The notes under the pieces were generated by a model, which did not search any database, was not told where the DNA came from, and saw only the letters and a list, made by a program, of their open reading frames with translations. From Candidatus Aminicenantota bacterium (lineage in GTDB: Bacteria > Acidobacteriota > Aminicenantia > Aminicenantales > UBA4085), in the NCBI GenBank assembly GCA_003141555.1, contig PLMN01000018.1, forward strand, positions 1 through 64,000: a DNA stretch of 64,000 nucleotides, written 5' to 3'. The position numbers were made by a program, and so were the translations under genes. Positions 19,106 to 27,524 of the stretch are shown here, in pieces; position 1 is the stretch's first letter; every line of letters starts with the position of its first letter.

Positions 19106-20242
19106 GTGTAGTGTCTCAGTAATATATTTACAATGGTGGCTGGTTTGTGTTATGATCTCTCCATGTGGAAGCCAACCTCTGTTTTGCCCATGCCCCCCGA
19201 ACAGCGGCGAACCCTGGAAGCGTGGGTCAACGCCAAAACGACTCCGCAGAGAGTCGTCCTGAGATCGCGGGTCTGCTTGTCGGCCGCGGATGGTCGATCC
19301 AATAACGCCATCTCCAAAGATCTCGGGATCTCCCGTCCGACGATCATTCTGTGGAGGGCGCGTTTTGAAAAACTCGGCCCGGCCGGAATCGGCGAAGATG
19401 CGGCGCATGGCCGGAGTTCTCGCCGAACCGATGATGCAACCGTGAAAACGATTATTGATCGGACTCTGCAGACTCATCCGCCCGGCGCGACCCATTGGAG
19501 TACGCGAACGATGGCCAAGGCGGTTGGAGTCAGCCATGCCACGGTGGCCCGTGTCTGGGAGGCCCACGGATTGCAGCCGCATCGCATCAAAACGTTCAAG
19601 CTGTCGAAGGATAAACACTTCGTTGAAAAGCTGACCGATGTGGTCGGACTCTATTTGAATCCCCCTGATAAAGCCTTGGTTTTGTGCGTCGACGAAAAAT
19701 CGCAGATCCAAGCCCTGGATCGAACTCAACCGGGATTGCCCATGAAAAAGGGCCGCTGTGGAACGATGACGCACGACTACAAGCGAAACGGAACGACGTG
19801 TCTTTTTGCCGCCTTGAACATGCTGGATGGGACGATTATCGGCACCTGCTATCCGCGTCATCGCCATGAGGAGTTCTTGAAGTTCCTGCAAACGATCGAT
19901 CGGTCGTCTCCCCGCCGTCTTGATCTTCATTTGATCCTGGATAACTATGGGACGCATACTCACCCAGTTATCAAAGAGTGGCTGTCCAAACATCCTCGTT
20001 TTCATCTTCACTTCACACCGACGAGTTCGTCCTGGTTGAACATGATCGAACGATGGTTCGGCGAATTGACCCAGAAACGGATTCGACGCGGGACGTTCGC
20101 CAGCGTTCCGGATTTGACCGGGGCGATTAACGAATATATCCGCATTCATAATCGGGAACCGAAGCCCTTTGTCTGGGTAAAGAAGGTCGATCAAATCCTT
20201 TCCAAAATCTGCCATTGTAAACCCGTTATTGAGACACTACAC
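19106..20242 (+). mobile_element. IS630-family insertion sequence
   Basis: A 1,137-bp element with imperfect terminal inverted repeats. The left end reads GTGTAGTGTCTCAGTAATAT and the complement of the right end reads GTGTAGTGTCTCAATAACGG; both continue to TTTACAATGG. TA dinucleotides stand on each side (19104-19105 and 20243-20244), the TA target duplication typical of IS630/Tc1-mariner elements, here within symmetrical CTAG. It encodes one intact transposase, so it may be active. It lies directly against a 5'-truncated integrase. Confidence 0.9.
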
Positions 20243-20245
20243 TAG
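19163..20245 (+). CDS. IS630-family DDE transposase
   Basis: An intact ~360-aa transposase. An N-terminal helix-turn-helix region (NNAISKDLGISRPTIILWR) and a second HTH (KAVGVSHATVARVW) precede the catalytic domain. DDE residues are the Asp in LCVDEKSQ (~176), the Asp in LILDNYGTH (~259) and the Glu in NMIERWF (~296). The ATG at 19163 is preferred; the ATG at 19133 lies inside the left inverted repeat. The TAG stop at 20243-20245 is completed by the duplicated TA target just outside the right inverted repeat. Confidence 0.93.
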   Translation: MWKPTSVLPMPPEQRRTLEAWVNAKTTPQRVVLRSRVCLSAADGRSNNAISKDLGISRPTIILWRARFEKLGPAGIGEDAAHGRSSRRTDDATVKTIIDRTLQTHPPGATHWSTRTMAKAVGVSHATVARVWEAHGLQPHRIKTFKLSKDKHFVEKLTDVVGLYLNPPDKALVLCVDEKSQIQALDRTQPGLPMKKGRCGTMTHDYKRNGTTCLFAALNMLDGTIIGTCYPRHRHEEFLKFLQTIDRSSPRRLDLHLILDNYGTHTHPVIKEWLSKHPRFHLHFTPTSSSWLNMIERWFGELTQKRIRRGTFASVPDLTGAINEYIRIHNREPKPFVWVKKVDQILSKICHCKPVIETLH

Positions 20246-21006
20246 CCATAAAAAAGGGTTATCTGGATCGGAACCCCGTCAAGGGCGTCGGCTTCTGCCG
20301 GGAAGCTTCGTGGCGCCATAAATACGTACTTTCCGGCGCGGAGATCCAACGGCTGATGGACGCGGCGGCGCCGCACCTTCGGCCGATCCTCGTCGTCGCC
20401 TTCGGAACAGGACTCCGCAAGGGAGACATCCTGAACCTCAAATGGGAGGATATTGACTTCGATCGTCGCCTCATCTCCCTCACGATGCAGAAAACCGATG
20501 ATCTTATCGAGATCCCGATGATGCCCATGGTCGAAGGTGCGCTGCGACGCATGAAGGCCGAGGCGGACGTGAGGTCGGCCGCAGGGGGGCCAGTCTGCCC
20601 GTATGTCTTCGTCAGCATCCGTCCCGGCCGACGACAGCACGAATACACGAAGATCGTCGATCTCAAGACCGCCTTTCATGCCGCTCTCCGCCGAGCTGGG
20701 CTGGCTGATAAGGGCTATCGCTTCCACGATATACGTAGGACCTTCGCCTCGACCCTTGCCAATGGAGGGGTAGCCCTGACGAAGGTCCAGCGTCTCCTTG
20801 GGCATCGTAGCGTCACAACGACCGAGCGCTACCTCAACGTGAAGCTCGAAGATAAGCGGCAGGCGGTCATGATCCTCGACGCGATTTGGAGTAAAAACCT
20901 GGTCTCGAACAGAGTCTTGGGCACAGATCGGTCACAAAGGCTCCATGGCCAGGGCGCAACTTATTTGTTACCAGATGGTTCCACTGGTAATCCATCGGAC
21001 TCTTAA
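20246..21006 (+). pseudogene. tyrosine recombinase/integrase, 5'-truncated at the IS630
   Basis: The reading frame is open from the very edge of the IS (IKKGYLDRNPVKGVGF, a typical linker into the catalytic domain). It holds the catalytic residues Arg (TGLRKGD), His-x-x-Arg (FHDIRRTF), His (LLGHRS) and Tyr (TERYLN). The first in-frame ATG is at 20356, inside the catalytic domain. The N-terminal core-binding half is absent, and sequence left of the IS (18901-19105) has no matching frame; the corresponding frame there carries a TGA. This is therefore a remnant, perhaps made by an IS-adjacent deletion. Its last codons run into a partial tRNA-Lys repeat, the expected place for an integrase next to its att site. 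Confidence 0.88.
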
Positions 21007-21055
21007 TCTGCGGGTTGTAGGTTCAAGTCCTACGCGGGTCATTCCCAAATCCCCC
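20998..21055 (+). repeat. att-like direct repeat 1 with tRNA-Lys(CUU) 3' half
   Basis: A 58-bp sequence identical to 23720-23777. It contains the anticodon loop (CTCTTAA, anticodon CUU), variable region, a perfect T arm (GTAGG/CCTAC) and the 3' acceptor strand of a tRNA-Lys, ending at 21041, plus 14 bp of flank. No 5' acceptor strand or D arm precedes it, so it is not a functional tRNA. It lies at the 3' end of the integrase remnant, which supports a former attachment site. Confidence 0.8.
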
Positions 21056-21389
21056 TGATAAGCCTTATAAATCAGATGGTTAGACGAATCTATCCATAAA
21101 TCTCAATTCCTCCCATTTCCGTCCAAATATACCCGATTCCGTCCTAAACACGACAAAAAGTCGACAACGAAATTCGTCAGTTATATCGCTAGGGTGATTC
21201 ACTGACTAAAAGGGAGATCGATCCTTTCATTTGATATAAACGAGATATTAGGGAATAATTCTCATATCCAAATATAGGGAGTGAGCCGAAACCTTGCCGC
21301 AGGCGGGCGGAGCCGAAAAGTAAATTCTTATCTTCCGTTTGTGCACTGCTTGAGCGGCCAGGGTGTCGGGACCGCCGGGGAGGTGATCG
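21056..21389. other. AT-rich intergenic region before beta-lactamase-like gene
   Basis: This 334-bp stretch is clearly more AT-rich than the chromosome around it. No ORF is convincing. Near its right end a strong ribosome-binding site, GGGGAGGTGATC, leads directly to the ATG at 21390. Confidence 0.6.
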
Positions 21390-23315
21390 ATGATCGGTAC
21401 GTTTCGCAGATCGTACTCTCATGTGTCCGTTCCAGCGTTCGGTGTTATTGAGATTGTGGCGTTCGGCTGGCTGGCTCTCGGCGCGGTCGTTCATCGCCTA
21501 CCGTCTGGCGTGCCCGGGAAGGCGACGGAGTCTGCACCGCCGACCGTGACCACGAACGCCGTGCATAACTTGACGGCCGACGATCTTGGCGCGTTTCTCG
21601 ATGGTCGCGTGCCATCGATCATGCAGCGCGACGACATCGCCGGCGCGGTCGTTGTGGTGGTCAAGGACGGGAAAGTGCTCCTCGCGCGTGGCTACGGTTA
21701 CGCGGACATTGCCGCCAAGAAGCGGGTCTCACCGGAAGAGACGCTCTTCCGCCCGGCTTCGATCTCCAAACTATTCACCTGGACGGCTGTCATGCAGCTC
21801 GTGGAGCAGGGGCGGCTCGATCTCGACCGCGACGTCAACACCTACCTCGATTTCGAGATTCCTCACAGGTTCGGAAAGGCCGTGACGCTGCGGCATTTGA
21901 TGACGCATCGGGCGGGATTCGAAGAATCGCTTGAGGACCTGTTTGTAGCCGATGTGAAAAAACTCACGCCTCTTGGCCCGCTTCTCGCTGCGCATTTGCC
22001 GCGTCAGATCTTCGTGCCAGGCACCACCACGGCTTACTCCAACTACGGCGCCGGTTTGGCTGGCTACATCGTGCAGCGTGTCTCGGAACGCCCGTTCGAG
22101 GACTACATCGACGAGTTCATTTTCCAGCCGCTTCGCATGACTCATTCCACATTTCGACAGCCGGTCCCGGAGCCAATGGGTTCGCTGCTGTCACGGACCT
22201 ACTTTGCGACCTCCCAACCGGCTCTGGAGACCCAGTGGATGCCGATGGCGCCTGCGGGCGGTCTTTCGACGACCGGCGCGGACATGGCGCGATTCATGTT
22301 GGCTCATCTCGGCGAGGGGGAACTCGATGGCGTCCGAATCCTGAAACCCGAGACCGCGCGTCTGATGCATGCGGGGCAGGTCGATTACGATGCCGCAGGC
22401 AATGGCTTCACCCTCGGCTTCATCGATGAGTCGCGAAACGGCCACCGCATGATCAGCCACAACGGCCGGATATCGACGTTCCGAAGCGATTTGAATCTTA
22501 TGCCCGACGCCGGTTTCGGATTTTTCATTTCCTGCAACGGCCCGGTAAACTGTGGGCCTGTATGGCAGCACGTGTTCGACCGGTACTTTCCGCCACCCGG
22601 GCCCGAACCTCCCACGCTCGCGAGCGCTGAGCAGGACGGAAATGCCGTCGCTGGCCGATACCTGACGAGTCGACGCATTGAGACGAACGGTATAAACTCA
22701 CTGTTTCAGGAAATCGAAGTCACGGCTGGGGCAGACCACACTATCACGACCGATGGCGGCGAGGGTTGGAAGACGTGGAGCGGTGCACCCAGACGCTGGC
22801 GCGAAGTGGCCCCATTTGTGTTTCAAGATGTGAACGGACCGGATCGGATCCTGTTCCAGCGGGACCCGAATGGACGGCTGCGTTTAGTGGGAGCGGGGTG
22901 GTTTGTGGCAGAGCGCGTGGACTCCATGTGGTCCAACCAGACAATGTTTGTCATATATCTGGTCCCCTTCGGCGCGTTTTTTCTGACGCTTCTGGCGTGG
23001 CCTGTTGGAGCGCTAGTCCGCCGACATTATGGCCGCAAGCTGCGCTTGTCTCGACAAGAGCGATGGCAACGATGGATCGTCCGGATCGTCTGTGCCTGTT
23101 ATTTAGCCGGAAATATTTTTCTGATCTCCGCGGAAGGATGGTTTCGCGTTATGATGATCGTGGTGGTCGGACTCCTCGGAACCGTCTTCGTCGGTTGGGC
23201 CGCAGTGGGCGCATGGCGCAGCCGTGAGTATGGTTTCCTAACGAAGCTCTGGTATGTCGCCCTCGTGCCGATATGTCTGGCTCAGGCGTGGGACGTCTTC
23301 CATGGACACCTGTAG
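21390..23315 (+). CDS. serine beta-lactamase/PBP-like hydrolase with C-terminal membrane domain
   Basis: A 641-aa protein. After an N-terminal hydrophobic segment, the serine hydrolase domain shows SISK (SxxK, nucleophile near residue 125), YSN near 216 and HNG (replacing KTG) near 355. The family covers class C beta-lactamases, DD-peptidases and esterases. A beta-rich middle region follows, then about four hydrophobic helices at residues ~515-640 that anchor the C-terminus. The ATG has a near-perfect GGAGGTGAT Shine-Dalgarno. It is the only gene between the two att-like repeats, so it is likely cargo of a small integrated element. The natural substrate is unknown. Confidence 0.85.
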   Translation: MIGTFRRSYSHVSVPAFGVIEIVAFGWLALGAVVHRLPSGVPGKATESAPPTVTTNAVHNLTADDLGAFLDGRVPSIMQRDDIAGAVVVVVKDGKVLLARGYGYADIAAKKRVSPEETLFRPASISKLFTWTAVMQLVEQGRLDLDRDVNTYLDFEIPHRFGKAVTLRHLMTHRAGFEESLEDLFVADVKKLTPLGPLLAAHLPRQIFVPGTTTAYSNYGAGLAGYIVQRVSERPFEDYIDEFIFQPLRMTHSTFRQPVPEPMGSLLSRTYFATSQPALETQWMPMAPAGGLSTTGADMARFMLAHLGEGELDGVRILKPETARLMHAGQVDYDAAGNGFTLGFIDESRNGHRMISHNGRISTFRSDLNLMPDAGFGFFISCNGPVNCGPVWQHVFDRYFPPPGPEPPTLASAEQDGNAVAGRYLTSRRIETNGINSLFQEIEVTAGADHTITTDGGEGWKTWSGAPRRWREVAPFVFQDVNGPDRILFQRDPNGRLRLVGAGWFVAERVDSMWSNQTMFVIYLVPFGAFFLTLLAWPVGALVRRHYGRKLRLSRQERWQRWIVRIVCACYLAGNIFLISAEGWFRVMMIVVVGLLGTVFVGWAAVGAWRSREYGFLTKLWYVALVPICLAQAWDVFHGHL

Positions 23316-23493
23316 AGCTAGTCGCTGAACCCGGCGCCTGTCACGAGACCGAGCTGGCTTGGATCGGCAGCGAAAGCTATGTTTGAAAAGGACGATATTA
23401 TCCTAGGTCTATTAAACGGCTTGGAATTTCACACGACAGTAGATTTCAAAATATTTCGAAAAACTACAAAACCCGGAGATATTTATACGTTTA

Positions 23494-23528
23494 GGGACCT
23501 CATCCCATAAAAATGGTCCAGACATAAT
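23494..23528 (+). repeat. dispersed repeat copy A
   Basis: One of four ~34-bp copies in 5 kb. It reads GGGACCTCATCCC, then ATAAAAATGGTCC, then AGACATAAT, differing from copy B at two bases in the middle. The inner GGACC/GGTCC pair forms a short dyad. Confidence 0.8.
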
Positions 23529-23719
23529 GCGAGTTTTCTGGTTTTCGAACTATTCGATGAACTGGAATAGAGTCAATGCTCAAAGCGCGCGGCGAGTCGT
23601 TGACCCTTATAAGCACTGTGACCAAAATGTGTCCAAGAATTTCCACATTCTGATACACGCTGATACAGGCATTTACATGCAGATAAACACTTTACGTATC
23701 TTCCCCTGGTGGGCGGGCA

Positions 23720-23777
23720 GACTCTTAATCTGCGGGTTGTAGGTTCAAGTCCTACGCGGGTCATTCCCAAATCCCCC
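23720..23777 (+). repeat. att-like direct repeat 2 with tRNA-Lys(CUU) 3' half
   Basis: Identical over 58 bp to 20998-21055. Here the anticodon stem is complete (GCAGA at 23717-23721 pairs with TCTGC), and the tRNA-like part ends with GGGTCA at 23763. Sequence before the anticodon arm does not form a D arm or acceptor 5' strand, so this is again a 3' half. It abuts dispersed repeat copy B directly. Confidence 0.8.
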
Positions 23778-23811
23778 GGACCTCATCCCTGAAAAATGGT
23801 CCAGACATAAT
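23778..23811 (+). repeat. dispersed repeat copy B
   Basis: Reads GGACCTCATCCCTG, then AAAAATGGTCC, then AGACATAAT. It begins at the exact base where the two att-like repeats stop being identical. It has the same orientation as copy A and is inverted relative to copies C and D. Confidence 0.85.
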
Positions 23812-23898
23812 ATCCCTCTCAAAGAAGTCGCCTTTGAAATGGACCGAGATTGGAACTCAAGATCACTTCTCGTTGGACGGCGGGGCCGACGGCGCGAT

Positions 23899-26211
23899 TT
23901 AACCCGGCCCGAATCGGAATCCAGCCGTGGAAAGGGGGGCGAGAGTCACGCGGAATTCGGAGACGTTTTTGGCGATGATCTTTTGTTCAAAGAGATCGTA
24001 GATCGCTTCCGCTCGACGCGGCAGCCGAAAGACTCTTTCGCCGCCCGCCACGGTGTGGACTCCCAGCAGGCATTTGTTGGCGTAGAGCACGTCGTCGGCG
24101 TCGGAGTAGAGATGAACGCCCGCCCAACGGGCGAGATGGCGCAGCACATCGGCTGGGAGATTGGGAGCGGCGCTCCAAACGGATCTCCAGCCCGCGAATT
24201 CCCTGACGGCAAACCCCGGACGGCAGTTGCCCTGGGAATAGACGACCTCACCGAGGATCCGGGCCTCCGCATCGTCCGCGTAGAAGATCGGGGCGAGCTT
24301 CGCGTTCGTGCCCCAGACAAGGCCCTGGCTCAGACCCTTCGTAATCGGATGGTCGAAATCCGTGAGATGGACGAGAGGTCCCCACGGCTGTTCCCCCAGG
24401 CCGAAGCGGATTCCGGTGATGTCTTCCATATTTTCAAGTCCCGGAGCGTCCTTGATATAGCCGGGGGCATAGATCCAGAGCGCGACCCGGTCCTCCCGAT
24501 GTAGCTCGGCCGCCAACGCTTTCCTGCGCCCTGCATCCAGGCGGAAGGGGTTGAGGAAAATGTAGAGCCTGTACGGTCGGAGCTTTCCCGCCAGGAAATC
24601 GTTGAGCAGAACGACGTCAAACGGCGCGCCCATTTTCGGCAGCCCCCAAAGCCGCTGCTGAAAAATAAGCGGAATGTCAAGATTGTATCGGCACGTTTCG
24701 TAGAAGAAGCTTTCGTCGTCAAGGAGGACGACGACTTCGGCGGCCGATGACCTGTCCAGCGCCATGGACATTTCCCCGATCTTCTTGAATTCTGCGAGCA
24801 GGGATTCAAACCGGGGATCTTTGATAACGTCCAGTTTCCAGCGTGCCCACCAGGCGCCCTCGGCGTGCGTCAAGTCATGGAGGAGATTCCGTCTGAGGAT
24901 CGTCCGGCCGGCTTCATATGTCTTCACTTGACCGTAGTTCGGATCCTGGTCGTCGATGTGGGTCCTCGTGTCGTCCTCGATGAATAGGAGTTTGCCGTGG
25001 AGACGGACCGACTCGGCCGGGAGCATGCTTGGGCTGTCGCCGCCCATACCCCGGTAGCCATAGGAATAAGGGCTCGCGAGGAAATCGACGTAAGGAGATT
25101 CGAGGACTTTCCTGAGGCCGAGGTGGCCTGAGCGCTGGTAGGTCGAATAGTCCGAATCCGGCCGTTCCTTAAAAAATCCGCCGTTCCAGGCCAGGTCGAG
25201 AACGTAGCCATAAAAGGCCCCGGCCAGTCGCCGGCCGTCCGTTGCCTCCTTAACCGTGCGGCAGAAGTCGACAATTGCGTCGGCCGAAAGGTCGGCGAAG
25301 GCCTCGAAATAGTCGATGATGTCTTGTTCGCGGGCAGGGTCCCGGAAGGTATAGAGTCCGGCCTCGAGCTGGCGCTCTGCTTTGGGGACCTCGGCCGCAT
25401 CGAATGTGACGGAGGGACTCTGCCAAGCCGCCCGAAGCTTCATGACGTCGTTTCCATAGCGCGTCCTCAGCCAGTCCCGGAAATAGAGCTGCATGGGCCG
25501 GCTGAAGTCACCGCAGGGCCTGTACATGGACGACTCGCCTTTCACCCATTCGCCCGTGTGGCCGGCCCCGACCTGATAGGCGATAATGCGGTCGAAGAGC
25601 CCCGTTGTCCTGAGGTTTTCGACATAGGCCCGGAGGAAATCCTTAGCCTGCTCGCGCCAGACTTTCGAAGCGAAGGACATGCCGTTCCGCCGGCCGTCAT
25701 CGAGAATTTCGCATTCGCCGGGGTAGGCTTTCTCCCACCAATCGTCGTGGCCGGTTTCAAGGTAGATCCGAAGATGGAAGAGGGCCTCGGGGTCGGCTTT
25801 GATCACGCGGTTGAACCGGGCTTCCAGGGTAGAAAAGTCGAACGCTGAATTGCGGCCGGGCCCGGGGCCCACCCATTCCGTGCCTTTCCCGACGTCGAAC
25901 GCGTAGATGTGGATCCCGGTTTTGCCGTTCCGCCCGGCCTGCGCTTCGAAGTCCCATCCGTCGGTCCGGGGGCTGGACACCCAATTGATGGCTGCGAAGA
26001 TCGGCTTCCCATCGAGGAAAAGCGCCGGGCTCCCGTTGTGTAACTGGACGGTCGCGGCGGCGACTCCCGCTTTTTCGGCACTCCCTGGAGTTGCCGGACG
26101 AACGGCGGGAGTCAGACCTGAGCCCTGCGGTCCCAAGGAAGGCCTTCCGCGAGAGTTGGCAAACCCTAGGACCGATAGCGGTGCGATCTTCAGAATGTCG
26201 CGGCGTTTCAT
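23899..26211 (-). CDS. exported GH42-like (clan GH-A) glycoside hydrolase
   Basis: A 770-aa protein with an N-terminal Tat-like signal (MKRRDILKIAPLSVLGFA). Region ~50-440 resembles a TIM-barrel beta-galactosidase-type domain: LFLDGKPIF, FHLRIYLETGHDDWW, and an LLFIEDDTR segment that may hold a catalytic Glu. Region ~470-680 resembles the beta-galactosidase trimerisation (class I glutamine-amidotransferase-like) domain (VVVLLDDESFFY, LNDFLAGKL, YIFLNPFRLD). A small beta domain closes the C-terminus. Substrate specificity is unclear. It stands alone on the minus strand between repeat copies B and C, which are in inverted orientation around it. Confidence 0.78.
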   Translation of the reverse strand: MKRRDILKIAPLSVLGFANSRGRPSLGPQGSGLTPAVRPATPGSAEKAGVAAATVQLHNGSPALFLDGKPIFAAINWVSSPRTDGWDFEAQAGRNGKTGIHIYAFDVGKGTEWVGPGPGRNSAFDFSTLEARFNRVIKADPEALFHLRIYLETGHDDWWEKAYPGECEILDDGRRNGMSFASKVWREQAKDFLRAYVENLRTTGLFDRIIAYQVGAGHTGEWVKGESSMYRPCGDFSRPMQLYFRDWLRTRYGNDVMKLRAAWQSPSVTFDAAEVPKAERQLEAGLYTFRDPAREQDIIDYFEAFADLSADAIVDFCRTVKEATDGRRLAGAFYGYVLDLAWNGGFFKERPDSDYSTYQRSGHLGLRKVLESPYVDFLASPYSYGYRGMGGDSPSMLPAESVRLHGKLLFIEDDTRTHIDDQDPNYGQVKTYEAGRTILRRNLLHDLTHAEGAWWARWKLDVIKDPRFESLLAEFKKIGEMSMALDRSSAAEVVVLLDDESFFYETCRYNLDIPLIFQQRLWGLPKMGAPFDVVLLNDFLAGKLRPYRLYIFLNPFRLDAGRRKALAAELHREDRVALWIYAPGYIKDAPGLENMEDITGIRFGLGEQPWGPLVHLTDFDHPITKGLSQGLVWGTNAKLAPIFYADDAEARILGEVVYSQGNCRPGFAVREFAGWRSVWSAAPNLPADVLRHLARWAGVHLYSDADDVLYANKCLLGVHTVAGGERVFRLPRRAEAIYDLFEQKIIAKNVSEFRVTLAPLSTAGFRFGPG

Positions 26212-26283
26212 CTGCCTCTTTGACCCTTTAACTCGCCTCTATTTAGTGTACCACCTGTGAAATTCCTGTCAAAAAACTCTCGC

Positions 26284-26317
26284 TATGTCTGGACCATTTT
26301 TCAGGGATGAGGTCCCT
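26284..26317 (-). repeat. dispersed repeat copy C
   Basis: On the minus strand it reads AGGGACCTCATCCCTG, then AAAAATGGTCC, then AGACATA. Its first 17 bases encode the last residues and stop (GPHP, TGA) of the membrane-protein gene at 26301. Confidence 0.85.
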
Positions 26318-27335
26318 TTTTTGAATTGAAATAAGACCGTTCCGCTTGTCCCAAATCTCCGGTCGGCCATTTTTGGCGGCGAACGCGAATCGATAGAATC
26401 CAGAGCGCGGCCAGGCCAAGGCTGTATTCCCAGACCTGAGTGGTGAGGTGAATGACCAACGCCGTCAGGAAAGGATTTTCGAGCCCGAGGCCGATCTTCC
26501 CCGCCACCAGGGAGAAGGCCGCCTCCCAAGTGCCGAAACCGCCTAACCCCTGGATCGGGAGAAACGAGGATAGCTCGGCCCCGGCAATACCGAAACTGAA
26601 CAGGGATAAGGACTTCCAAGTGAAGCTTGTTCCGGTCATCCCGGAGAAAAGAACGTAGACCGACACGTATTTGGCCAGCTTGAGCGTGAAGCTCAAGCCG
26701 AGAAGCTCGGCCCGTTCGCCGGCCTTCCCATGCCTCGAAAAGTACTCTTCGATGGACGCGAATACGGCGGCCATCTTGCCTGAACGAAAGCGCCTCAGCG
26801 TCCGACGCGCCAGACCGGCCGCGGGCCGAACCAGGAAAATGAAGGCCAGGGATATGGCCATGATCACGACCAGGCCGGCGGCGATGGGGCCCCTGGGGAT
26901 GGCCGCGCCGAACGACCTCAAGAAGAAAAAGGCGGCGGTCCCCAGCATCAAACCCAAGGCCAGGGCATCATAAAAAACGGCGATTATGAAACTCGAGGCC
27001 CCTTCCTCGAGGATAACGCCGCGTTGGCGGGTGAGGTAGGCGTAAAAGCCGAGCGCGGCGGTTCGGGCCGGGAGGAGGTCCACCGAGAAATTCTGGACCA
27101 GGGTGATGAGGAAAAGATCGCCCGGGCCGATCCCTTTCCCGAGGAGAAGCCGATAACGGGCGGTCCGGACCACAGTCCCGAGAAGGGAGAAGACCGCGTA
27201 GAGACCCACGGCCCAGAACGGAAGGAAGGCAAAGGCGCGCCGCACCTCATCCCAACCTGTTTTACGGAAAAAAATGAACAGAATGGCGGCTGTTACAAGG
27301 AGAGGCAAAACGATCCGCAGCAGATATTTTTTCAA
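26301..27335 (-). CDS. flippase-like integral membrane protein (LPG-synthase TM domain family)
   Basis: About 344 aa and eight hydrophobic segments. The pattern fits the lysylphosphatidylglycerol-synthase transmembrane (YbhN/AglD-like, PF03706) family: LLPARTAALGFYAYLT, SFGIAGAELSSFLPIQGLGGFGTWE. Members are proposed to move or modify lipids or polyprenyl-linked sugars. The TTG at 27335 is preferred because GAGG sits 8 nt ahead and the first helix starts at once (KKYLLRIVLPLLV); an in-frame ATG at 27383 adds 16 hydrophilic residues. The C-terminal GPHP and the stop codon are supplied by repeat copy C, so the native end may have been replaced. Confidence 0.82.
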   Translation of the reverse strand: MKKYLLRIVLPLLVTAAILFIFFRKTGWDEVRRAFAFLPFWAVGLYAVFSLLGTVVRTARYRLLLGKGIGPGDLFLITLVQNFSVDLLPARTAALGFYAYLTRQRGVILEEGASSFIIAVFYDALALGLMLGTAAFFFLRSFGAAIPRGPIAAGLVVIMAISLAFIFLVRPAAGLARRTLRRFRSGKMAAVFASIEEYFSRHGKAGERAELLGLSFTLKLAKYVSVYVLFSGMTGTSFTWKSLSLFSFGIAGAELSSFLPIQGLGGFGTWEAAFSLVAGKIGLGLENPFLTALVIHLTTQVWEYSLGLAALWILSIRVRRQKWPTGDLGQAERSYFNSKKGPHP

Positions 27336-27524
27336 GGCGCGGCCCTCGCCTTTCTCTATATGTGTCCCCCGGGCGATTGTCAATGGGCGCAGACGATTTC
27401 AAGGCGCTTTTAACGGCTCGGCCTTTTTGTTAAGATGAAAAAGCCGTGCGTCCTGACGCAAAGAGCGAGCAGGCCGAATGATGGCGGAGCGGGATCAAGA
27501 ATAGAGAGGAGGCAAAGACCATCG

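Larger units (their letters stand above)
23316..23898. other. repeat-bearing intergenic region
   Basis: This 583-bp gap holds no convincing gene. It contains two copies of the GGACCTCATCCC repeat (23494-23528 and 23778-23811) and the second att-like tRNA repeat between them. The remaining sequence is AT-rich, like the segment upstream of the beta-lactamase-like gene. Confidence 0.7.

Noticed and set aside
19103-20215. Minus-strand 370-codon ORF over the insertion sequence
   Set aside because: It is the mirror frame of the IS630 transposase, which has HTH and DDE residues on the plus strand.
23717-23763. Functional tRNA-Lys gene
   Set aside because: Anticodon arm, T arm and 3' acceptor strand are present, but no D arm or 5' acceptor strand pairs with GCGGGTC. 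The same holds for the copy at 20998-21041.
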